From contig CAVZOY010000006.1 of the NCBI GenBank assembly GCA_963777095.1, positions 372,001 through 436,000 on the forward strand: a DNA stretch of 64,000 nt, read 5' to 3'. This document shows positions 19,664-28,886 of the stretch, piece after piece; within the stretch, counting starts at the first letter, position 1; each line of letters starts with the position of its first letter. The stretch is from CAVZOY01 sp963777095. Lineage in GTDB: Bacteria > Actinomycetota > Actinomycetes > Mycobacteriales > Geodermatophilaceae. The position numbers were made by a program, and so were the translations under genes. The notes below the pieces were generated by a model. That model was not told the origin of the DNA. It made no database searches and saw only the letters and a list, made by a program, of their open reading frames with translations.

Positions 19664-21378
19664 GAGCGCCGCCGGGTGGCCGCGAGCTCGGCGGCCGCGG
19701 CACGGACGGCGTCCGCACTCTGCGGCGCGGGCGCCGTGCCGATGATCAGGCCGGTGAAGCGGTCGCGCTCGGCGCCGAGCAGCCCGTCGGCCCGGGCGGC
19801 CAGGTCGGCCCTCGCCCGCTCGGCCAGCGAGCGGACGGCGGCGTCGCCGAAGACCGCCTCCAGCACCCGCTGGCCCACCGCGGTGGTGCCCGCCCCGACG
19901 GCGATCTCGGCGCCGGTCGGGATGGCGGCGGTCGAGGCGAAGACGGCGACCATCACGACCGCGCCCGCGCCGTTGATGCCCCACGACATCCACCGGGCCT
20001 GGTTGCGCTTGCCGGCCCCCTCGGCGCGCACCAGCTCGAGCACGTGCCCCTGCCAGTCGCGCACCTCGTCGACGGCCGCGTCGGAGAAGCCGGGCGACGC
20101 CGCCTCCAGCTCCCGCTCCTGGCCGGCGAGGAGCGCGGCGCCGCCGGGCAGTGCCCGCCACGCGGTCGCGGTCCGTTCGGCGGCGGAGTCGGCGGAGGCC
20201 ACCAGCAACCCGGCCACGCTGGATCCGATCGACTGCTGGACGCCGTCGGTCGTCGTCGGCCGGCCGGTGAACGCGGAGCCGATCCGGTCGCGCATCCGGC
20301 CGACCGCCGCCTGCAGGCCGCGCATCCACTCGCCGGTGCCGACGAACTCCTGCCAGCGTTCGAGCACCTCGCCGCGCAGCAGCGACCCGCTGGCCACGCT
20401 CTCGTCGACGTCCGCGCGCGCGCTCTGGTAGGCGACGTCCGCCCGTGCCCAGAGCGTGTCGGCGGCGGCCTCCTGGTCCTCGACCGCGGCCAGCAGGTCG
20501 AGGACACGGGCGTCGAGGCTGTCCAGCGCGCCGGCCAGGGTCTGCCGGACCACGGCGTCGCGCTGCTCCCGGTCGAGGGCCAGCCCGCGCAGCCAGTCGC
20601 GCAGCGGACCGATCTCGGTGTCGGGCAGCCGGCCGTCGACGAGCGCGCCCTCGGCGACGACGAAGAGCCGCGCGGCCTCCAGCCCCGCGCGGCGCATCAT
20701 CCCGGCGAGGTCCTCGGCGATCTCGCTGCGCGCCTCGGGCGGCACGCGGTCGAGCACGACGGCGACGGCGGTGCCCCGCTGGACGGCCGTGTGCAGCACG
20801 TCCCACGGCACGGCGTCGGCGTACCGGGCCGCGGTGGTGACGAAGATCCACAGGTCGGCCGCGGCGAGCAGCTGGCCGGCGAGGTCGCGGTTGGCCGTCA
20901 CCACGGAGTCGACGTCCGGGGCGTCGAGCAGGGCCAGGCCGGGCGGCAGGGCGTCGTGCACGACCAGGCGCAGGCCGCTGTGCGGGTCACCGCCGTCCGC
21001 CGCCCCGGTCACCCGCACCAGGCCGGGCAGCACGCGGTCCCCGGCGAAGGCCGCCCGGTCGGCCGGCGAGCAGACCAGCACCGGCCCCCGCGTCGTCGGG
21101 CGGAGCACCCCGGCCTGGGTGACCTCGGCGCCGAGCAGGCTGTTGACCAGCGTGGACTTGCCCGCGCCGGTCGAGCCGCCGACCACGGTGAGCATCGGGG
21201 CATCCAGGTCGCGCAGCCGGGGCAGCAGGTAGTCGTCGACCTGGTCGACGATCCCGCGGGCCGAGCGGACGGCGTCGTCCCGGCCGGGGATCGCCAGCCC
21301 GAAGCGCAGGCCGGCCACCCGGTCGCGCAGTTCGTGCAGCGCGTCGGGGACGGTGCGGGACTCGGCGGGTGCGGTCAC
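19660..21378 (-). CDS. Dynamin-family / ribosome-binding-like GTPase (upstream member)
   Basis: This 572-residue GTPase starts at GTG 21378. G1 GGSTGAGKS is at residues 67-75, with G3 LLDAPDVDSV, AADLWIFVTTAARYADAVPW and VVLDRVP. A long helical region follows, with a hydrophobic GAGAVVMVAVFASTAAIP segment near residue 490. The architecture suits a dynamin-like partner of the downstream membrane GTPase, with which it overlaps by 4 bp. The long open frame that extends to 22590 in the same register is a shadow with no coding character. Confidence 0.85.
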   Translation of the reverse strand: MTAPAESRTVPDALHELRDRVAGLRFGLAIPGRDDAVRSARGIVDQVDDYLLPRLRDLDAPMLTVVGGSTGAGKSTLVNSLLGAEVTQAGVLRPTTRGPVLVCSPADRAAFAGDRVLPGLVRVTGAADGGDPHSGLRLVVHDALPPGLALLDAPDVDSVVTANRDLAGQLLAAADLWIFVTTAARYADAVPWDVLHTAVQRGTAVAVVLDRVPPEARSEIAEDLAGMMRRAGLEAARLFVVAEGALVDGRLPDTEIGPLRDWLRGLALDREQRDAVVRQTLAGALDSLDARVLDLLAAVEDQEAAADTLWARADVAYQSARADVDESVASGSLLRGEVLERWQEFVGTGEWMRGLQAAVGRMRDRIGSAFTGRPTTTDGVQQSIGSSVAGLLVASADSAAERTATAWRALPGGAALLAGQERELEAASPGFSDAAVDEVRDWQGHVLELVRAEGAGKRNQARWMSWGINGAGAVVMVAVFASTAAIPTGAEIAVGAGTTAVGQRVLEAVFGDAAVRSLAERARADLAARADGLLGAERDRFTGLIIGTAPAPQSADAVRAAAAELAATRRRS

Positions 21379-21385
21379 GGACGTC

Positions 21386-22007
21386 TCAGTCGGCCGTCGA
21401 GTAGGGCGCGGCCTGGAGCAGCCGCGCGAGGTGGGCGGCGTTGGCGGCGAGGGTCTTCGTCGTCGAGGCGACCGCCTCGGGGGTCTCGTCGAGGTCGTTG
21501 TAGTCGCGGGCGCCCATGGCCTCGTCGTTCCAGTAGGTCGCGGCCTGCGCCGGGATGGTGAAGCCCACGTCGTCGAGCGCCTGGAACAGGTCCGCGGAGA
21601 TCTTGTGCGCGCCGTCCTCGTTGCCGACGACCGCCACGACGGCGACCTTGCCGCTGATGACCGGCCGGCCGGTCGTCGTCGGTCTCCGACAGCTCGCCGT
21701 CCAGCCGCTCCAGCACCCGCTGGGCGACGCTGCTCATGTGCCCGACCCAGGTCGGCGTGGCGATGATCAGGATGTCGCTGGCCAGCAGCTTCTCGCGGAT
21801 CGACGGCCACGCGTCGCCCTCCCCCATGTCCACCTCGACGCCCGGCTTGACGTCGTGGTCGACCACCCGCACGGTCTCGCCGGTGACGCCGTGACCCGCG
21901 AGCTCGTCGAGGATCTCGCCGGCGAGCTTCTCGCTGCTCGACGGCGCCGGGGACGGCTTGAGGCTGCACACCAGTGCGAGGGCGCGGAGGGACGCGGGCT
22001 CGGTCAT
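21386..22007 (-). CDS. NAD(P)H-dependent oxidoreductase, flavodoxin-like fold (one frame break)
   Basis: This FMN-reductase-like protein of about 206 residues reads ALALVCSLKPSPAPSSSEKL, then ASDILIIATPTWVGHMSSVAQ, the flavodoxin-fold FMN-binding loop. After one extra base near 21661-21680 it continues AVVGNEDGAHKISADLFQAL and FTIPAQAATYWNDEAMG. The ATG at 22007 is chosen because the upstream frame crosses a palindrome. It probably reduces flavin or quinone in the cytosol. It lies downstream of cobK on the same strand with a hairpin between. Confidence 0.8.
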
Positions 22008-22085
22008 GACCTGCGATGTGCCCCGGGAGGTGGGCCGACCACACATCGGCCTCCGATGGGTGACCCCCCATGCGTCTTCCGCGCT

Positions 22086-22123
22086 GCTTGTGCTCTGCAC
22101 ACACCTGTGTGCAGAGCACAAGC
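22086..22123. repeat. 38-nt palindromic hairpin element, copy 1
   Basis: An 18-bp perfect stem with a 2-nt loop; the core arms read TGCTCTGCACACA / TGTGTGCAGAGCA. It lies between the cobK stop at 22161 and the oxidoreductase start at 22007, both on the minus strand. It could terminate cobK transcription, though no U-run follows. A related copy at 51470 differs by paired changes. Confidence 0.7.
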
Positions 22124-22160
22124 TGGCGGGAGACGGGTGCCCCCCGGGGTCCGGCTGGGC

Positions 22161-22895
22161 TCACACCCGGGCGGCGACCCACTCCCGCGCCTCGTCGACG
22201 CTCGCGACGACCGCGACGCCCGACGGCACCGCCGGGCGGCGCACCAGGACCACGGGGATCCGGAGCTCGCGGGCGGCGGTCAGCTTCGCCTCGGTCATGT
22301 GCCCGCCGCTGTCCTTGGTGACGACGACGTCGATGCCGTGCTCGGTCATCAGCGCGCGTTCCTCCTCGACCGTGAAGGGGCCGCGGGCGAGGACCACCGT
22401 GGTTCGGGCGGGTAGCGGCGGCTCCGGCGGGTCGACCGAGCGGACGACGCAGTGCGCGGCCAGCACCGAGAAGGCGGCGAGCCCGAGCCGTCCGGTCGTG
22501 ACGAACACGTGCGCGAAACCGGCGACGGCGTCGGCCGCCTCGGGCAGCGAGTCCACCCACCGCCAGTCGTCGCCCGGCCCGGGCGTCCACCCGGGCCGCT
22601 GCAGCCGCACCAGCGGCACGCCGGTGAGCGCGCAGGCCTGGGCCGCGTTGGCGGTCATGCCGGCCGCGAAGGGGTGGGTGGCGTCGACGACGGCGGCCAC
22701 CGGGTGGCCCTGCAGCCAGGCGGCCAGGCCCACCGCGCCGCCGAAGCCGCCGACCCGCACCTCCCCCGGCGGCAGCAGCGGATCGGCCACCCGGCCGGCG
22801 AGCGAGCTGACGACCGGGACGCCGTCGTCCAAGAGCCGCTGCGCCAGGCGCCGAGCCTCGCCGGTGCCCCCGAGCAGCAGCACGCGCCCGGTCAT
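22161..22895 (-). CDS. cobK: Precorrin-6A reductase
   Basis: CobK reduces precorrin-6A to precorrin-6B with NADPH. The 244-residue protein has the N-terminal nucleotide-binding LLLGGTGEARRLAQRL. The family motifs follow: VVDATHPFAAGMTANAAQAC, VFVTTGRLGLAAFS, LARGPFTVEEERALM and VVTKDSGGHMTEAKL. The length is normal and the frame intact. It is divergent from cbiD, with only 26 bp between the start codons, so the two promoters must overlap. Confidence 0.93.
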   Translation of the reverse strand: MTGRVLLLGGTGEARRLAQRLLDDGVPVVSSLAGRVADPLLPPGEVRVGGFGGAVGLAAWLQGHPVAAVVDATHPFAAGMTANAAQACALTGVPLVRLQRPGWTPGPGDDWRWVDSLPEAADAVAGFAHVFVTTGRLGLAAFSVLAAHCVVRSVDPPEPPLPARTTVVLARGPFTVEEERALMTEHGIDVVVTKDSGGHMTEAKLTAARELRIPVVLVRRPAVPSGVAVVASVDEAREWVAARV

Positions 22896-22921
22896 GGAAG
22901 CCGCCCAGGCATGCTGATCAC

Positions 22922-24015
22922 GTGACCGACGCGGGCAGGGAGCGCAGCACCGGGCTGCGCTACGGATGGACGACGGGCGCCTGCGCGACCGCCGCCACCA
23001 CCGCCGCCTACACCGCGCTGCTCACCGGCGAGTTCCCCGACCCGGTCGACGATCGACCTGCCCAACGACAAGCACCCGGCCTTCGCCCTGGCGATGGAGT
23101 CGCTGGCGGACGGCGCCGCCACCGTGGGCATCGTCAAGGACGCCGGCGACGACCCCGACGTCACCCACGGCGCCCTGGTGTCGGCGCGGGTGACGCACGG
23201 CGAGCCGGGGTCGCGGCGTCACCTTCCGTGCCGGCGAGGGCGTGGGCACGGTGACCAAGCCGGGCCTGCCGCTGGCGGTGGGCGAGCCCGCGATCAACCC
23301 GATGCCGCGGCAGTTCATCCGGGAGCACGTGGCCGCGGTCGCGGTCCGGCACGGCGGGACCGGCGACGTCGTCGTCGAGCTGTCGGTCGAGAACGGCGCC
23401 GAGCTGGCGCGGCGCACGTGGAACCCGCGGCTGGGCATCCTCGGCGGGCTGTCGATCCTCGGCACGACCGGCGTCGTCGTCCCCTACTCGTGCTCGTCGT
23501 GGATCGACTCGATCCGCCGCGGCATCGACGTCGCCCGTGCCGCCGGTCGAGAGCACGTGGCCGGGTGCACCGGCTCGACCAGCGAGCGGGTGGTCACCGA
23601 GATCTACGGCCTGCCCGAGGACGCCCTGCTCGACATGGGCGACTTCGCCGGCGCGGTGCTCAAGTACCTGCGCCGCCACCCGGTGCCGCGGCTGACGATC
23701 GCCGGCGGTATCGGCAAGCTGGCCAAGCTGGCCGACGGCCACCTCGACCTGCACTCGGGCCGCTCGCAGGTCTCGACCGAGTCGCTGGCCGCGCGGGTGC
23801 GAGCGGCCGGCGGTGCGCCGGAGCTGGTCGAGGGCGTCCGGGCGGCGAACACGGCCCTCGACGCGCTGCAGCAGTGCCGGGCGGCCGGGCTCCCGCTGGG
23901 CGACCTCGTCGCGGCCGGCGCCCGCGAGACCGCGCTCGGCGTGCTGCGCGGTGCCCCCGTCGAGGTCGACGTCGTGGTCATCGACCGGGCGGGCACGGTG
24001 GTGGGCAGAGCCTGA
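22922..24015 (+). CDS. cbiD: Cobalt-precorrin-5B C1-methyltransferase CbiD (two frame breaks)
   Basis: CbiD is the C1-methyltransferase/deacylase of the anaerobic route. It begins LRYGWTTGACATAATTAA. After two extra bases (about 23050 and 23215) it continues TVTKPGLPLAVGEPAINP, NPRLGILGGLSILGTTGVV, PYSCSSWIDSI, GCTGSTSERV, GDFAGAVLKYLRR and ITIAGG-like blocks. The corrected length is about 364 residues, normal for CbiD. The remainder of the gene set is aerobic (CobG, CobN, CobK), so CbiD presumably replaces CobF on metal-free precorrin-5. The GTG start lies at 22922. Confidence 0.9.
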
Positions 24016-24016
24016 G

Positions 24017-24066
24017 AGGACCCCGCTGCCCCCCACCACTCGCAAGCTCGCGGCGGGCCCCTGCAG
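24017..24066 (-). repeat. 50-bp dispersed repeat, copy B
   Basis: Read on the minus strand this matches 50364-50413 at 46 of 50 positions. The shared core includes CCCGCCGCGAGC, TGCGAGTGGTGGGGGGCAG and a closing TCCT. It fills the gap between the convergent stops of cbiD (24015) and cobM (24075). It carries the internal direct repeat GCGAG...GCGAG. Confidence 0.75.
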
Positions 24067-24074
24067 CGGGGCCG

Positions 24075-24817
24075 TCATCTCGGACGATGGGTCGAGTAGA
24101 GGTGGCTGTCGGGGAACTGCTCGGCCCCCAGCGCCCGGCCCACGAACACGATCGCCGTCCGCGTCACGCCGGCGTCCGCGGCCTGGCCCGCGATGTCGGC
24201 CAGCGTCCCGCGCAGCACCAGCTCGTCGTCCCGGCTGGCCCGGGCGACGACGGCGGCGGGGCAGTCCGCGCCGTAGTGCGGCACGAGCTCGGGCACGAGC
24301 TCGTCGAGTCGCTGGACGGCAAGGTGCAGCACCAGCGTCGCGCCGGTGGCCGCGTAGGCGGCGAGCGTCTCCCCCGGCGGCATGGGGGTGGAGCGGGCCG
24401 ACGTCCGCGTGAGGACGACGGTCTGCGCGACCCCGGGCACGGTCAGCTCGCGCTGCAGGGTCGCGGCGGCCGCGGCGAACGCCGGGACGCCGGGGACCAC
24501 CTCGTACGGGCACGCCGGCGGCGTCGAGCCGGCGCATCTGCTCGGCCATGGCGCTGTAGATCGACGGGTCGCCGGAGTGCAGCCGGGCGACATCGAGACC
24601 GCGCCTCGTGCGCGGCGACCAGCTCGGCGGTGATGGCATCGAGGTCGAGGTCGGCGGTGTCGACCAGCCGGGCGCCGGGCGGCGCGGTGTCGAGCAGCTC
24701 CCGCGGAACGAGTGCGCCGGCGTACAGGCAGACCGGCGCCGCGGCGATGATCCGCGCCGCGCGCAGCGTGATGAGGTCGGCCGCACCCGGCCCCGCCCCG
24801 ATGAAGTGGACGGTCAC
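24075..24817 (-). CDS. cobM: Precorrin-4 C11-methyltransferase (two frame breaks)
   Basis: CobM methylates C11 of precorrin-4. Starting at GTG 24817 it reads VTVHFIGAGPGAADLITL, VCLYAGALVPRELL, ARLHSGDPSIYSAMAEQMR, YEVVPGVPAFAAAAA, ELTVPGVAQTVVLTR and TPMPPGETLAAYAATGATL, all typical CobM/CbiF blocks. Extra bases at about 24596-24605 and 24507-24515 break the frame. The corrected length is about 247 residues. The start overlaps the cobL stop as GTGA, so the two are coupled. Confidence 0.9.
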
Positions 24818-26027
24818 GGCTTGACCGCCGACCAGATGGTCACGGGCATGGCGGCCTTCCAGCCGCTGAAGCCGCCGACCGGCTGCGCCCGCTGCACCAC
24901 GAGCCGCACCAGGTCGCCGCCGACGCGCGCGAACCACGCCGGCGAGCACGGCCTCGCTCTCGACGGTCACGGCGTTGGCCACCAGCCGCCCGCCGGAGGG
25001 CAGCGCGGCCCAGCAGTCCTCGAGCACGCCCGGCACGGTGGCACCGCCGCCGACGAAGACCGCGTCCGGAACGGGCAGGCCCGCCAGCGCCTCGGGAGCC
25101 CACCCCTCGACGACCTCCAGACCCGGCACCCCGAGGCGGACGGCGTTGCCGCGGATCCGCTCGGCGCGGTCGGCGCGCGCCTCGACCGCGACGGCGCGGC
25201 AGGTCGGGTGCGCGCGCATCCACTCGATGCCGATCGAGCCGGCACCGCCGCCGACGTCCCAGAGCAGCTGCCCGGGCACCGGAGCGAGCCGCGACAGGGT
25301 CACCGCCCGGACCTCGCGTTTGGTCAGCTGGCCGTCGTCGTCGAAGGCGTCGTCCGGGAGCCCCGGCACGGTCGGGCAGGACGACGGTGCCCGGGTCGGC
25401 CACCGCCTCGACCGCGGTGACCACCAGCGGGTCGGTGTCGGCGTGCGGCCAGGCCGATGCGTTCCCCTCGAACGACCGCTCGGCCGGCCCGCCGAGCTGG
25501 GCCAGCGCGGTGAGCCGGCTGGCGCCGTAGCCGAGGCCGGTGAGCAGCGCGGCCACCGCGGCGGGCGTGCCGCCGTCGGAACCGAGGACCAGCAGCCGAC
25601 GGCCCGGCGTCACGTGCGGGACGAGCAGCTCGACCGGCCGGCCGACCAGCGTCACCACCGCGGTGTCCTCGACCGCCCAGCCCAGGCGGGCGCAGGCGAG
25701 CGTCACCGACGACGGGTGCGGCAGCACCTCGACCGCGCCCGCGCCGTGCAGCCGCACCAGCGAGGTGCCGACGCCGGACAGCATCGGGTCGCCGCTGGCC
25801 AGCACGACCACCCGCCGGCCCGGGAAGTCGTCGACGAGCGAGCCCAGCGCGGGCGCCATCGGCGAGGGCCACGGCAGCCGCTCCGCGCGCACCTCCTCCG
25901 GCACCAGCGCGAGCTGACGGGCGCTGCCCCGCAGGACGTCGGCGTCCTCGACGGCTCGCCGGGCTCGCGGCGGAAGGCCGTCCCAGCCGTCGGCGCCGAT
26001 GCCGACGACGACGATCGGCGCGCTCAT
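24814..26027 (-). CDS. cobL: Precorrin-6Y C5,15-methyltransferase (decarboxylating), CbiE-CbiT fusion (two frame breaks)
   Basis: CobL methylates C5 and C15 and decarboxylates the C12 acetate. The N-terminal CbiE half has VVVGIGADGWDGLPPRAR, VVLASGDPMLSGVGTSLVR and VEVLPHPSSVTLACARLGW. After an extra base near 25380 the CbiT half follows: LTKREVRAVTLSRLAP, LWDVGGGAGSIGIEWMR (SAM-binding loop) and DAVFVGGGATVPGVLEDCW. A second break is near 24935. The corrected length is about 404 residues, typical for CobL. The start overlaps def and the end overlaps cobM by 4 bp. Confidence 0.92.
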
Positions 26028-26581
26028 GCGGGGAGCTCGCCGCCCGGCCCGGCCGCCTCGGCCAGCAGCCGCTCCTTCACGTCCTCGGGCAGCCGATCAA
26101 CGTAGACCGTGCCGTCGAGGTGGTCGACCTCGTGCTGCAGGCAGCGCGCGGCCATGCCGGTGGCCTCGATCGTGATCGGGTCACCGGCGACGTCGACGCC
26201 GTCCACCCGCGCCCGGAAGGCCCGGGCCAGTTCGGCGTAGGGGCCGGGCACCGACAGGCAGCCCTCCTCCGTGACCTCGTCGGCCGGCTCGTCGCCGACC
26301 GGACCGGGCAGCGTCAGCACCGGGTTGACCACGTATCCGACGACGTCCTCGCCGTCGGCGTCCGGGCAGTCGATGACGAAGACCCGCGCATCCACGCCGA
26401 TCTGGTTCGCGGCCAGCCCCACGCCGTCGGCGGCCTGCATGCTCGCGAACATGTCGAGCACGAGCCGCCGCAGGTCGCGGCCGAACTCGGTGACGTCGGC
26501 GCACCGGCGGTGCAGGACGGGGTCCTCGCCGTAGGTGACGATCGGCCGGGCGACGCCGTCGTAACGGCCGGGCAGGCGCAT
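26024..26581 (-). CDS. def: Peptide deformylase
   Basis: This 185-residue iron/zinc enzyme removes the formyl group from nascent proteins. All three motifs are present: GVGLAANQIG at 53-62, EGCLS with metal ligand Cys108, and QHEVDH at 149-154 with His150, catalytic Glu151 and His154. The ATG at 26581 is 8 nt behind TAGGAT and has no Shine-Dalgarno, so it is probably leaderless. It heads a coupled def-cobL-cobM string (ATGA and GTGA overlaps). This may be one of several def copies in the genome. Confidence 0.95.
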   Translation of the reverse strand: MRLPGRYDGVARPIVTYGEDPVLHRRCADVTEFGRDLRRLVLDMFASMQAADGVGLAANQIGVDARVFVIDCPDADGEDVVGYVVNPVLTLPGPVGDEPADEVTEEGCLSVPGPYAELARAFRARVDGVDVAGDPITIEATGMAARCLQHEVDHLDGTVYVDRLPEDVKERLLAEAAGPGGELPA

Positions 26582-26589
26582 GTCCGCCG

Positions 26590-26595
26590 ATCCTA
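26590..26595 (-). promoter_or_regulatory. -10 hexamer TAGGAT, leaderless start of def
   Basis: On the minus strand TAGGAT is followed by 8 nt and then the ATG at 26581. It would drive def-cobL-cobM. The divergent cobD start lies about 45 bp away. Confidence 0.4.
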
Positions 26596-26625
26596 GGGAC
26601 GGCCCCGCCGGACCCGGTCGGGAGA

Positions 26626-27592
26626 ATGCCCGTCGTGGACGTCCCGACCGCCGCCGGGCTGGCCCTCGGCGCGGTCGCCGACGGCCTGCTGGGCGATCCG
26701 CGCCGCCGTCACCCGGTCGCCGGGTTCGGCACGCGTCGCCCTGGCGCTGGAGCGCCGGCTGTGGCGCGACGCCCGCGGCCCGGGCGCCGCGTACGCCGTC
26801 GTCCTCGTCGGGGCGGCCGACCGGGCTGGGCGCCGTGCTGTCCCGCGCGACCGCTCGGCGCCCGGTCGCGCGGACGGTCGTCACGGCCGCGGCCACCTGG
26901 ACCGTGCTCGGCGGGACGTCGCTGGGCCGTGCGGCCGGGACGATGCACCGGCACCTCGCGGACGGCGACCTCGCCGCGGCCCGGGCCGCCCTGCCCGCGC
27001 TGGCCGGCCGCGACCCGACGCGCGCTGGACGAGGCGGGACTGGCCCGGGCGACGGTCGAGTCGGTCGCGGAGAACACCTCGGACGCCGCCGTCGCGCCGC
27101 TGTTCTGGGGCGCGGTGGCCGGCCTGCCCGGACTGCTGGGCTACCGCGCCGTCAACACGCTGGACGCGATGGTGGGTCACCGCTCGCCCCGCTACGCCCG
27201 CTTCGGCGAGGCGTCCGCGCGGCTGGACGACGTCGCCAACTGGATCCCCGCCCGGCTCACCGCGGCGCTGACCGTGGCGTGCGCGCCCCTCGCCGGCGGT
27301 TCGGCGTCCGGGGCGCTGCGCACCTGGTGGCGGGACGGCGCCGCGCACCCCAGCCCGAACTCCGGGCGGTGCGAGGCCGCGCTCGCCGGCGCCCTCGGCC
27401 TGCGGCTCGGCGGCCGCAACGTCTACGGCAGCGCGGGTCGAGGACCGGCCGTTCCTGGGCGACGGCCGTCCGCCGGGGCCGGCGGACGTCGGACGAGCGG
27501 TCCGGTTGTCCGCGGCGGTGTGGAGGGCCGCCGCCGTGCTCGCGGCGGTCGCGTCGCGCCGTGGCGTCACGGGCTCGGCACGCCGAGCGTGA
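26626..27592 (+). CDS. cobD: Adenosylcobinamide-phosphate synthase CobD/CbiB (four frame breaks)
   Basis: This membrane enzyme attaches aminopropanol (phosphate) to adenosylcobyrate. It has DGLLGDPRRRHPVAGFG, TVVTAAATWTVLGGTSLG, EAGLARATVESVAENTSD, VAPLFWGAVAG, YRAVNTLDAMVGHRSPRY, FGEASARLDDVANWIPARL and AHPSPNSGRCEAALAGALG. Single extra bases near 26735, 26818, 27018 and 27437 break the frame. Removing all four gives 321 residues ending at TGA 27590-27592. ATG 26626 overlaps the GGGAGA, so GTG 26635 (VDVPTAAGLALG) is the more likely start. Confidence 0.88.
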
Positions 27593-27754
27593 CGAGCGGC
27601 GTGGGCGTGTCTGCTCGGGGGGCTGCGCCGAGGCGTACGGCTGAGTAGTTTCCGGAACAGGAAGGGCCGTCCACGGACGGCGGCCGCGGCGGTCGAACCC
27701 AGGCTTCGCGGCGCCACGCGCCCCCGACCCCGGCGCGCCGAGAGGAGGAACCGC

Positions 27755-28141
27755 ATGTCCTCACCCGCACTGCCCCGCCACCGCAGCCGCCCCGGCCCGC
27801 TCCAGGCTCCGCCGGCGCCACGGGCCGCCATCCAGGGGCCGCCTCCCGTGCGGCCCGACGACGACCGCGTGGAGGCCCTCGAACTCGAGGTGGCCCAACT
27901 GCGCACCGCGATGGCCAGCCGCGCCGTCATCGAGCAGGCCAAGGGCGTGCTCATGCTGCTGACCGGCTGCGCCGAGCAGGTCGCCTTCGACCTGCTGACC
28001 CACATCTCCAGCCACACCCATCGGAAGGTGCGGGAGATCGCGCAGGAGCTGGTGGCCTCGGCGACGGGACGCTGCCCGCTGCGGGACGACGTCAAGGCGA
28101 TCCTGCGCGACGCCTGCCCGCCGACGCACCCGCTGACCTGA
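27755..28141 (+). CDS. ANTAR-domain RNA-binding antiterminator
   Basis: This 128-residue protein has a Pro/Arg-rich N-terminus (1-36) and an ANTAR domain at about 45-102: ELEVAQLRTAMASRAVIEQA, KGVLMLL, then a third helix with VREIAQELVASATG. ANTAR proteins bind paired hexaloop hairpins in mRNA leaders and block termination. No GAF, PAS or receiver domain is attached, so the signal must come from a partner or from dimerisation. The ATG follows AGGAGG with ideal spacing. It is transcribed alone. Confidence 0.85.
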   Translation: MSSPALPRHRSRPGPLQAPPAPRAAIQGPPPVRPDDDRVEALELEVAQLRTAMASRAVIEQAKGVLMLLTGCAEQVAFDLLTHISSHTHRKVREIAQELVASATGRCPLRDDVKAILRDACPPTHPLT

Positions 28142-28235
28142 CCGCCGGCGGACCTGCGTCGGCCGGTTCGCGGCGGGTCGGCGAGAATCCTCGGGCCGGG
28201 GCGCTCGCCGCCGGCCCGATGAGGAGGGTGCCGGC

Positions 28236-28886
28236 GTGTTCTACCTGATCGCCCGCTTCGTGCTGCGTCCGCTGATGTTCCTGCTCTTCCGGCCGCACAT
28301 CACCGGACGCGAGAACGTGCCGCTCGAGGGCCCCGTCGTCCTGGCCAGCAACCACCTGTCCTTCATCGACAGCATCGTGATCCCGCTGGCCGCGCCGCGG
28401 CGGGTGGCCTACCTGGCCAAGGCCGAGTACTTCACGACGAAGGGCTTCAACGGCTGGGTCACCAAGACGCTGTTCACCGCCCTCGGCGCCTATCCGATCG
28501 AACGGGAGACGCAGCGGGCCGCGCAGGCGGCGCTGGACACCGCGCTCGGGCTGCTGAAGGACGGGCTCGCCTTCGGCGTCTATCCCGAGGGCACCCGCAC
28601 CAAGGACGGCCGGTTGGCCCGCGGCAAGACCGGTGTCGCCTGGCTCGCGCTGACCGCGGACTGCCCTGTCGTCCCGGTGGGGCTGAGCGGCACCGACAAG
28701 GTGCAGCCGGTCGGTGCCAGCTGGCCGCGGCCGCGCCACATCTCCATCGCGTTCGGCGAGCCGCTCACCTTCCCGGAGCAGCGCGGCCAGGCGGGCAGGA
28801 ACCAGGCCCGCCGGATCGTCACCGACCGGATCATGGAGGCGATCGCCGAGCTGTCGGGCCAGGAGAAGGCGGGCTGGGGCACGTGA
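28236..28886 (+). CDS. 1-acyl-sn-glycerol-3-phosphate acyltransferase family protein
   Basis: This 216-residue PlsC-type acyltransferase has the catalytic NHLSFID (HX4D) at residues 39-45, the substrate-binding YPEGTRTKDG near 115-125 and the later VPVGLSG. It probably transfers an acyl chain to lysophosphatidate at the membrane, and the N-terminal YLIARFVLRPLMFLLF supports membrane contact. The GTG start follows GAGGAGGG. It overlaps cobQ by 4 bp (GTGA), an unexpected coupling with a cobalamin gene. Confidence 0.88.
   Translation: MFYLIARFVLRPLMFLLFRPHITGRENVPLEGPVVLASNHLSFIDSIVIPLAAPRRVAYLAKAEYFTTKGFNGWVTKTLFTALGAYPIERETQRAAQAALDTALGLLKDGLAFGVYPEGTRTKDGRLARGKTGVAWLALTADCPVVPVGLSGTDKVQPVGASWPRPRHISIAFGEPLTFPEQRGQAGRNQARRIVTDRIMEAIAELSGQEKAGWGT

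Noticed and set aside
18089..20851. A 920-residue open frame covering both GTPase genes
   Set aside because: The first 396 residues are the out-of-frame shadow of the upstream GTPase. The real downstream gene starts at GTG 19663 with a 4-bp overlap.
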